Source: Prototheca cutis
Taxonomy: Eukaryota > Chlorophyta > Trebouxiophyceae > Chlorellales > Chlorellaceae
NCBI GenBank assembly: GCA_002897115.2
Contig: BCIH01000008.1
Coordinates: 1,112,869-1,176,868 of the forward strand
Direction: 5' to 3'
Length of the DNA: 64,000 nt
The notes under the pieces were generated by a model. The model was not told where the DNA came from. It saw only the letters and a list, made by a program, of their open reading frames with translations, and made no database searches. Both the position numbers and the translations under genes were made by a program. Positions 57,002 to 64,000 of the stretch are shown here, piece after piece (position 1 is the stretch's first letter; every line of letters begins with the position of its first letter).

Positions 57002-60000
57002 TCATGCGGCGACAGACCCGGATCCCTTGGGGTCATTGTCCTGGCGTGCTTTGGCGGCAAGGGCGGGCTCGTTCTGCGCCCCAGGCCCCGTGGGCGGGGG
57101 TGGGGTGTGGGGCGTCGTGCCGTCGTCCTCACCAGATACACCGTCCTGCTTGGGGTGGACCTCGCCTGGCGTGTCAAAGCCATGGGTAAACTTGTCGATG
57201 TTCCGGAGCTCCTGGCTGCGGTAGGGCCGGGGTCCCAGGAGTGCTTCCAACTCCGCGGCGTGCAGCACTTCCTTGTCCAGCAGCGCCTTGGCCATGGCCT
57301 CGACGGCGGCGCGCTTGGAGGAGAGGAGCCCCACTGCACGGTTGTAGGCCGCGGAAACCAGGTCCCGGACCTCGCTGTCGATCATGCGGGCGGTGTCATC
57401 CGAGTACGGCTTGGTCAGCGACCCTTCTTCCTGCGGGAACGACAGCAGCCCCACGCGCTCGTTCATGCCGTAGATCGCCACCTGGGCGTAGGCCATTTTT
57501 GTCACGCGCTCCAGGTCGTTCTGTGCTCCTGTGGAGATGCGGCCGAGCATGACCGCTTCGGCGGCCCGGCCGCCCAACGCCATGGCCATCATGTCCCCCA
57601 TCTGCTCCTGCGTGGACAGCAGGTTTTCGTTCGGAAGGTACTGCGCGAAGCCCAGTGCGGCCGAGCCGCGGGGCACGATGCTGACCTTGAGCAAAGGCTC
57701 GGCATACTCCAGGAACCAGCCGACTACGGCGTGGCCGGCTTCGTGGTAGGCCACCGTCCGCCGCTCTTCAGCGCTGATCACACGGTTCTTTTTCTCCAGC
57801 CCGCCAATCACGCGGTCAACGGCGGCCTCGAAATCTGCCATGCCGACCGCGGTCTTTTCGGCCCGGGCGGCAATCAGCGCGGCCTCGTTGACCACGTTGG
57901 CAATGTCCGCGCCCGCAAAGCCGGGGGTCAGCGCGGCCAGGCGCTCCGAGTAGAAGGGCACGTCGTTGTCCAACGTGATGCGCTTGAGGTGCACGCGGAA
58001 AATCTGCTCGCGGCCCTTGATGTCGGGGCGGTCCAGTGAAATCTGGCGGTCAAAGCGCCCCGGCCGCATCAGCGCACGGTCAAGGATGTCGGGCCGATTG
58101 GTCCCGGCCAGTACAACGACGTTGGTACTGCTGGCAAACCCGTCCATCTCCACCAACAGCTGATTGAGCGTATTCTCACGCTCGTCGTTGCCGCCGGCAA
58201 AGCCGCCGCGGCCACGCGCGCGCCCGATGGCGTCGATCTCGTCGATGAAGATGATCGAGGGGGCTTGAGCGCGGGCCTGCGCGAATAAATCACGCACGCG
58301 TGCGGGGCCCACGCCCACAAACATCTCCATGAAATCCGAGCCGGAAATGGACAGGAACGGCACTCCCGCCTCCCCGGCCGTCGCCTTGGCCAGCAGCGTC
58401 TTGCCGGTGCCTTATTTTTGGAGGAGAGGGTGGGTGGATCTCACGAAGGAAGGACATCGGTAAGCAGGTGCTGCTGCGCTCGCACAAAAAGCACCCCGGC
58501 TTGACCTCCATCCCAATACACACACATGCATACACACTAGAGAAAAAAACCCTCAACCACGACTCTTACCGGGCGGCCCGACGAGGAGGGCGCCGCGTGG
58601 GATCTTGGCCCCCAGTTCCTTGTACTTGCCCGGCTTCTTCAAAAAGTTTACAAACTCCATAATCTCGACCTTGGCCTCGTCGCACCCCGCGACGTCAGAA
58701 AAGGTGACTTTTGCGGCGCCCGGGTCGAGTGACGAGACCTTGGCCTTGCCGACATTGAACAGGCCCCGCGCGCCGCCGGGGCCCCCCGACCCCCCGCCCA
58801 TGAGCCCGCCCAGCTGGCGCCGCGTGAACCAGACGTAGCCAGCGATCAGCAGCACCGTGGGCGCCAGCTTCCACGCCTCGCTGGCCCACGATACTTCTTC
58901 CGTGTATGTGATGGGCAGCCGCCGGTCGACGGGGGTGCCCAGCTCCACCTCGGCGTCCTCCATCGCGCGCTCAAAGGCGTCCACGCTGCCGATGTAGAAA
59001 TGCATGGACGGACGCCGAGGTGCCGCGGGGGCCGCGCCGCTGGGTGCGCCCACTGCCACACCCGCGGGCAGCTGCGGCGGCGGGCCAGTGGTGGTGGCGC
59101 CGGAGACCGTGCCGTGCTGGGCGCCCGTGGGTGCGCCATAAACGCCGTCAACGTCGTGGACGCCGTCGATTGCGGCGACAGCTCCAGGTGCAATGCCGTG
59201 GTCAGCAAGCCGAACTCCCGGCTTGAGGTACACCTTGACCTTTTCCTTGTTGCAGACTTCCAGTCGCTCGACGGCGCCGCTGGGCAGCGCGTGGGCCCGG
59301 AACCACTGGAAGGACACCTCCTGCGACCGGGGCCCAGCCGAGGAGGGTGCCAGCATCAGCAACGCCAGGCCCATGATCAGCAGGGACCCCGCGTTTTGAC
59401 GCAGTAGCTCCACCATGTCCACGGCCTCCTTCTTGTCCCCGGGCCCGCCCCCGGTGGCCGCCTCGTTCGACGCCGCCGCACCGGGCCGGCGGGGNCGGNT
59501 TTTNGGGNAAAACTTGCTCCAGCCAGGCCGTTCCTTGGGAGACTCGCTGAACCACCGCCGACCCAGCGAACGCTCCACGTCCCGGGTCGCCTGCGTGTTG
59601 TGGGCCAGGTGGACAAGCCAACAAAGGATTAATTTTCGTAACAGCAATGTGTATTGTGATTGGACTGTGCCGATGCTGGGCACGCGCTTGCCCCGTCCAG
59701 CACCTAGCCATGCATGCAATCGTACCAGGCGTCTACCAGCCCCCAATGATCGATGGGACCCTGCCTCCCAGGGAGTCAGCCCCGAATCCCCAGGTGCTCA
59801 CTCACCTTTTCGAGCTGGCGCGTGATCTGCCTGGTAGAGGGCATGCGCACGGGGTTGCCGCTTGCCGCTCCCTGGTTGACCAGGGAGCGGAAGAACCGCA
59901 GGCTCACTTGGGTGGCCTGGGAACCCGGGCCGGTGCTGGCAAAGCGTCCAGAAGCTTCACCCGCCAGCACGCCCAGGCCCAGGCTGGGCTGCAGCGCCGT

Positions 60001-60078
60001 GCAATCCGCCACTATCAACGCGCCATTGGACTGCAGCGCGTGCTGCAACCGGCGCAGCGCCGTGCCGCGAGCGAACAT
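57002..60078 (-). CDS. FTSH: Mitochondrial m-AAA protease (FtsH/AFG3-like)
   Basis: ATP-dependent zinc metalloprotease of the inner membrane, with its active site in the matrix. Exons are 60078-59806, 59590-58570 and 58410-57002, in phase; 900 residues. The N-terminus [16 protein letters not shown] suits a presequence. The FtsH extracellular-type domain is preceded by [12 protein letters not shown] and followed by [18 protein letters not shown]. The AAA module has [56 protein letters not shown], and the second region of homology [20 protein letters not shown]. The zinc site is [15 protein letters not shown]. The long N-terminal domain and the Pro/Gly-rich tail fit plant FTSH3/10. Four N bases (59495-59508) fall in coding sequence just before the [14 protein letters not shown] linker. 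Confidence 0.93.
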
Positions 60079-60404
60079 GGTCGCTCGCCCTTCCCTGGTC
60101 GCCCCCGCTCCAACGTCAGAGGGGACCCGCTAATCCAATCACACGAAAAAATGACGGCCAAAAGTGGCGACTTGTAAAACGAATCGGTATTTACCGAGTG
60201 GAAATGCCGCAGGAGGTCTCCCCTGGTGGATCAAAGCAGGGCATGCGTCTGGCGGACGCGTCATCATGGTGTGATGAGAGTTTTGCCATCGCCACTCCCG
60301 GGGGCCCGCAGGTGTTTCGTTGCCAAGTCTGACCACCTATTCCCAAAGTCGAGAAAGTGCGCACCAGCAATCTCGACAAACTTCACAGCAGGATGTGTCA
60401 GTCT
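60079..60404. other. Promoter region of the FtsH gene
   Basis: 326 nt between the FtsH start and the SEC20 stop. No gene is seen. Confidence 0.4.
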
Positions 60405-61019
60405 TTACAGCTCTGAATGGTCTACTGGCTCCGCGGCAATGCCATGGTCGTGTTGCCCCAGGTGGGGAGGGACCCCGCCCTGGGCACTGGCTGCAGTGGG
60501 CTTGCGCGCAGGTGCCCGTGCCGTGTCTGACTTTGTGGCATCAGAGACAGCAGGGCTCCCATGCCGCTGTTCTTGCGGAAGAAGCGTTTCCTCCTCCTCC
60601 GCACGAGCTTGCTGACCCGTGTGGACGTCAGCCACGGGCCCATGCCTCGTGTCTGAAGTCACGCCGACTGTGTTTGGCCATTCCAATCGATCGCCGTCTC
60701 GCGCCGGTGCACGCCAGAGCGCCTCCTGCACCTCTGGCTGCCGGATGGTCACGGTGGCGCCGCTGGGCGCCTGCCCTGGCCACAGCGCAGCGACGACATT
60801 GCGTGGGTGCATCGCGCCGGGGACAAAATACATGATCCGCTTTTGCACGATGTACAGCGCCACGGCTGCAAACAGGATGACTCCCGTCCACAGCAGGATG
60901 GTGTCCTGTAGATGGGCCAGAGGGCAAGTTGAGTTGTGGAGGTGTTGAACTTGTTGGGTGATAGAATGGTGCACCCATGGATTCAGGGCCTTCATCCACC
61001 GGCCACCACCGCCCCCCCG

Positions 61020-61100
<81 letters not shown>

Positions 61101-61946
61101 GCGCGATTATGCGCACCATGTTTGCTTGCCAGTTGATAGTGCGGAGGAGGCGCATGGAACGGTCCAGCAGCGGCGCCTGGCCCACGTATTCGTCTCTGGC
61201 GCTTTTGAGCCGCGCCTCGCCACTGTCCAGTGCGGCCAGTGTCGCGGAAGTGTGCTGCAGCTCCTCTGCAAGAACCTGCCGAGCCCTGCGAAGGCCCCGT
61301 GTGATGCCCTGTGAGGTCGCAACGGCGCCCTCCCCACGAGCCCGGGCGCGGGCCCGTGCCGCGGCGCCCTGGTCCCTGCCGGCAGAGCCCAACAGCTCCC
61401 GGCGTGTGCGAGCGGCATGTCCACCGGCACCACCGGAGTAACGCCGGCGACCGGCATCCGTCAGAGCGGTCTGAAGATCCTCATATGCCGCCATGTGGCG
61501 TGACACCAGGGCGGCATTGGCTGGCGCATCTGTTTCGCTGCCATGAAAGTTTAAGTGTGTGTGTGTGTTGGGGGGGGGGGGGGGGGGGGACGGCCAATGC
61601 CAATGAGTCATGAGAAAACGCTAAGAAGCATGTCCTTCACCCCCCAGTACTGCCACCATGCAACGTCGCCATTGCTCCACAAAACCATTCCCTCGGCCTG
61701 TCTGACACACGCAGCAGACACTGCCAGCCCAGCGTACCTGGTGCTCTCCTCATTGGCCGTCTCCAGATCACGCAAGAGGCGGCGTGTGTGCGCCAGGGCG
61801 CGGTCTATGTCGGCGCGCAGGGCGGGCGCGTCCTGGTCCTCGCAAGTCTCCACATCCCCATACCGGGTGATCAGGTGAGATGCCGCTGCTTCCTGCGACA
61901 CCAAATCGGCGTGCGTAGGGTGCGCTTCCAGGAGCATGGTTTGCAT
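60405..61946 (-). CDS. SEC20: SEC20-like SNARE (BNIP1 family) with a long C-terminal extension
   Basis: ER-localised Q-SNARE for Golgi-to-ER retrograde vesicle fusion. Exons are 61946-61738, 61537-61117 and 60905-60405, in phase; 376 residues. The N-terminal half is helical and charged. The Sec20 region reads SQGITRGLRRARQVLAEELQ, HTSATLAALDSGEARLKSAR and DEYVGQAPLLDRSMRLLRTI. One membrane anchor follows, ILLWTGVILFAAVALYIVQK, then RIMYFVPGAMHPRN. After the anchor come about 130 polar residues, much longer than the short lumenal tail of typical Sec20; this tail is Pro/Ala/Gln-rich. Intron 2 carries the (GC)n-(GT)n-Gn composite, and intron 1 a (TG)n-G21 tract. Confidence 0.82.
61013..61106 (+). 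repeat. Poly-C, (AC)n, (GC)n composite in SEC20 intron 2
   Basis: A C-run of about 55 nt passes into AC repeats and then GC repeats. In gene sense this is (GC)n-(GT)n-Gn close to the donor. Confidence 0.9.
61551..61589 (+). repeat. (TG)n-G21 tract in SEC20 intron 1
   Basis: A TG repeat followed by about 21 G; in gene sense, C-run then (AC)n, just upstream of the exon 2 acceptor region. Confidence 0.85.
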
Positions 61947-62315
61947 ACAATGGATATTATTCGCTGAAGATTTTTCTCATTAAGACATCTGCTGCATGAG
62001 TGTGGCAAGATCGTGCACTTCCGTGAGGTTGGTCCTGATCCAGCACCACGAGACGGGGGACCGAGCGAGCTCAGGGCACCCAGCACGCGCCGCAGGCCAA
62101 AATTTTCAAGCCCGAACTTGAATGCGGATCGGCTCGAAATTCACAATAGCACTCAGCACACCTGCCCACAATGTCCGTGAATGTCGACAAACTGACCTGC
62201 ATTTGCTCTTGACAAAAATACGTGAGACTCGGACGGCAGGACCTGCAGACGGTGCTGCACTCGTCGTACGCGATCGACAGCCGGGCCTGCGGTGCCACCT
62301 GGCAGCAGCGCCACA
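61947..62315. other. Head-to-head spacer, SEC20 / RPA32
   Basis: 369 nt of divergent promoter space. No gene is recognised. Confidence 0.4.
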
Positions 62316-63596
62316 ATGACCACGTTCTATGGAGCCGGCACGAGTTTTGACACCGGGGCATCACAGTTTGCAGGCGGCGGCTTCATGCCAAGGTGCGGGG
62401 AGACGGCCCGCAGAGATGGATGGGGAGAGACTGGGTGGTGCCTGCGGCTGGAGAGTCTGGACCGGACAGGTATGCAAAGCCCCTATTCCATGAACCCTGT
62501 ACCGTGCAGCCAGGGCGCCGTGGCAGGAGGAAGCGCCCAGAAGGTGAGCCTGGGCATGGGTGTTTTTGGGGGGGATGGGGATAGGAGAGGTGGTCGTGGA
62601 TGCATCCAGCGATCTCGTCCACCCTCGAAGTCTAACCCGCATCCACAAGTGCAACGCGGCTGGCCTGTTGGCTCATCGCCACTCAAGCAAGGTCAGAGGC
62701 TTCTGATGATCAATCATGACGCTCATAATCTGTTCCACAACCCACCATAACTCTGCAGAGATCGGGTTATGACAACAGAAACCAGACGCTGCGTGCGCTG
62801 ACCATCAAGCAGCTGCACGATGCCGCGGCTGCGTCGTCGGACGACACAATGACCGTGGACGGGCGTGACGTGACCAACGTCACCGTGCTGGCCCGCATCA
62901 CTGCGGTAGAGGAGCAAAATCTGGTGTGGATTTACACCCTGGACGACGGCACGGGGTCCATCCCAGCCAAGTACTGGATCCCCGAACAGGACGACCCCAT
63001 GGTGGGTGAGATGTTGGCTGGTGGCCGTCGTCCTCAACACCATGCTTCTTGGCACGAATCAATATTCATCAACAGCCGCGGCAAACAACCAACTGCAGGA
63101 GCGGCAGCGACGGGCCGAGTGGCGTGTGGGCGTGTACGTGCGGGCACATGGGCATGTCAACACGTTCAACCGCGAAAAGGTGCTGATGGCGTTCAACATC
63201 CGCCTGGTGACTGATCATAATGAGGTCACATACCATGGGTTGCAGGTGGTCTTCCAGCACATGCACCTCACCCGCGGGCAGGCTGCGCGTGCGGGGGCAG
63301 GGGCGGGCACGCCCGGATCCATCCCCGCTCCGCCTGCCTTTGGCGCAACAGCAGCGACCGCGGGGTACAACCCCAATGCGGGCATGACGCCCGTGCAGAA
63401 CGACATCCTCGCGCTGTTTACGACCGTGTCTGCTGGCACGGGCGAACGTGGGGCGAGCATTGCCGAGGTGGTGGCCCAGAGCGGCGGGCGGTACACCGAC
63501 GCTCAGGTCCGGGCGGCGGTGGAGGAGCTGCAGAACGAGGGACACCTGTACTCGAGCATCGACGACGAGCACTTCAAGCCCTGCAACGCCCTCTGA
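62316..63596 (+). CDS. RPA2: Replication protein A 32 kDa subunit (RPA2)
   Basis: Middle subunit of the single-strand DNA-binding RPA heterotrimer. Exons are 62316-62392, 62510-62543 (34 nt), 62759-63001 and 63099-63596, in phase; 283 residues. A Gly/Ser-rich, phosphorylatable N-terminus (MTTFYGAGTSFDTGASQF) precedes LRALTIKQLHDAAAASSDD. The OB fold has VTVLARITAVEEQNLVWIYT, LDDGTGSIPAKYWIPEQDDP, RVGVYVRAHGHVNTFNREKV and MAFNIRLVTDHNEVTYHGLQ. The C-terminal winged helix has QNDILALFTTVSAGTGERGA, SIAEVVAQSGGRYTDAQVRA and LQNEGHLYSSIDDEHFK. TGTAA lies at 63633-63637. Confidence 0.94.
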
Positions 63597-63719
63597 GTGT
63601 TTGTTTGCTTTGTGTACCTACAGCAGGACTGTTGTAAACCGTAGGCCTGCAGACTGCAACAGTATACATCGATTGAAAATGGTCAGCGTGCCAGATCGAA
63701 ACGTCAATCCAGCCATCAG

Positions 63720-63909
63720 TCAGAACCTTGATTTTCGCTTGCGACCGGTGTACTTGGTGTCGGGCTTGATGTCTTCGTAGCCGCGGCCCCGCTGCTGAGC
63801 CTTCTTCCGCATGATCCAGTCGCGGCTGCCCTTGCCAGGCTTGCCCGATTTCTGGCGCTTGGTCCGGCGTTGGGACACGCGCACCTCGTTCTGCTCCTCG
63901 TCATCGTCA
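63720..63909 (-). CDS. BUD23: BUD23 18S rRNA (guanine-N7) methyltransferase, last exon only
   Basis: The C-terminal tail of BUD23, which methylates a guanosine of 18S rRNA during 40S assembly. Only the last exon is in the window: an acidic start (DDDEEQNEV), then RTKRQKSGKPGKGSRDWIMR, KKAQQRGRGYEDIKPDTKYT and GRKRKSRF before TGA. The SRDWI-x-x-KK and DTKYTGRKRK signatures are specific to this family. The exon begins after CCCAG at 63910; the upstream intron is filled with poly-C in gene sense (63916-63940 G on plus), and the gene runs off the window. It is convergent with RPA2, with 123 nt between the stops. Confidence 0.85.
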
Positions 63910-63976
63910 CTGGGTGGGGGGGGGGGGGGGGGGGGGGGGGTTGGCGCGGGCGCATGCCCTCCAACCTGGCGTTTCG

Positions 63977-64000
63977 GGGGGGGGGGGGGGGGGGGGGGGG
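63977..64000 (+). repeat. G homopolymer at the window end
   Basis: At least 24 G at the extreme right border, with another run at 63916-63940. Both would lie in the BUD23 intron. True lengths are unknown. Confidence 0.8.

Overview
The window is nuclear DNA of a GC-rich, intron-rich green alga. I infer a trebouxiophyte of the Chlorella/Auxenochlorella kind. The evidence is genes split into short exons by GT-AG and some GC-AG introns, plant-type versions of KDO8P synthase, complex I B14 and D-cysteine desulfhydrase, a UGUAA-type poly(A) signal after several stop codons, and very long C/G homopolymers and (GT)n tracts in introns. It is a draft assembly, with N bases at 9709-9714, 49638 and 59495-59508. 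Gene models were built by joining open frames at consensus splice sites whose phases agree. Coordinates run from start codon to stop codon and include introns.

Layout. 1-8.4 kb: a short unknown protein (+), complex I NDUFA6/B14 (+), D-cysteine desulfhydrase (-), KDO8P synthase (+). 8.9-10.7 kb: a TA-flanked transposon with terminal inverted repeats that carries a broken Fanzor (eukaryotic TnpB-like) gene. 11-24 kb: IGHMBP2-like helicase (+), a small mitochondrial-type protein (-), MAK16 (+), an aquaglyceroporin-type channel (-), a 56-residue mitochondrial-type protein (+), glycerol kinase (-). 24.5-34 kb: a large RAP-domain organelle protein (+), an alpha/beta hydrolase (-), WDR18/IPI3 (+). 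34-48 kb: N-terminal kinesin (-), Tctex-type dynein light chain (-), a HARE-HTH protein (-) head-to-head with DNMT2 (+), an S40-like protein (-), and an unresolved gene (-). 48.8-64 kb: two tandem paralogous membrane proteins (+), OXA1 (-), ribosomal protein uL14/RPL23 (+), an internally deleted copy of the Fanzor element, mitochondrial m-AAA protease FtsH (-), SEC20 (-), RPA32 (+), and the 3' end of BUD23 (-).

How the genes work together. Most are dense housekeeping genes in head-to-head or tail-to-tail pairs. Three themes stand out. Mitochondrial biogenesis is represented by NDUFA6, OXA1, FtsH, the RAP protein and small presequence proteins. Ribosome biogenesis is represented by MAK16, IPI3, RPL23 and BUD23. 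The aquaglyceroporin and glycerol kinase genes lie close together on one strand, which looks like a glycerol-uptake pair.

The most notable element is the Fanzor transposon. Comparing its two copies defines both ends, shows a TA target duplication of Tc1/mariner type, and reveals a conserved hairpin with a compensatory base change in the 3' noncoding end, where a guide (omega) RNA would be expected.
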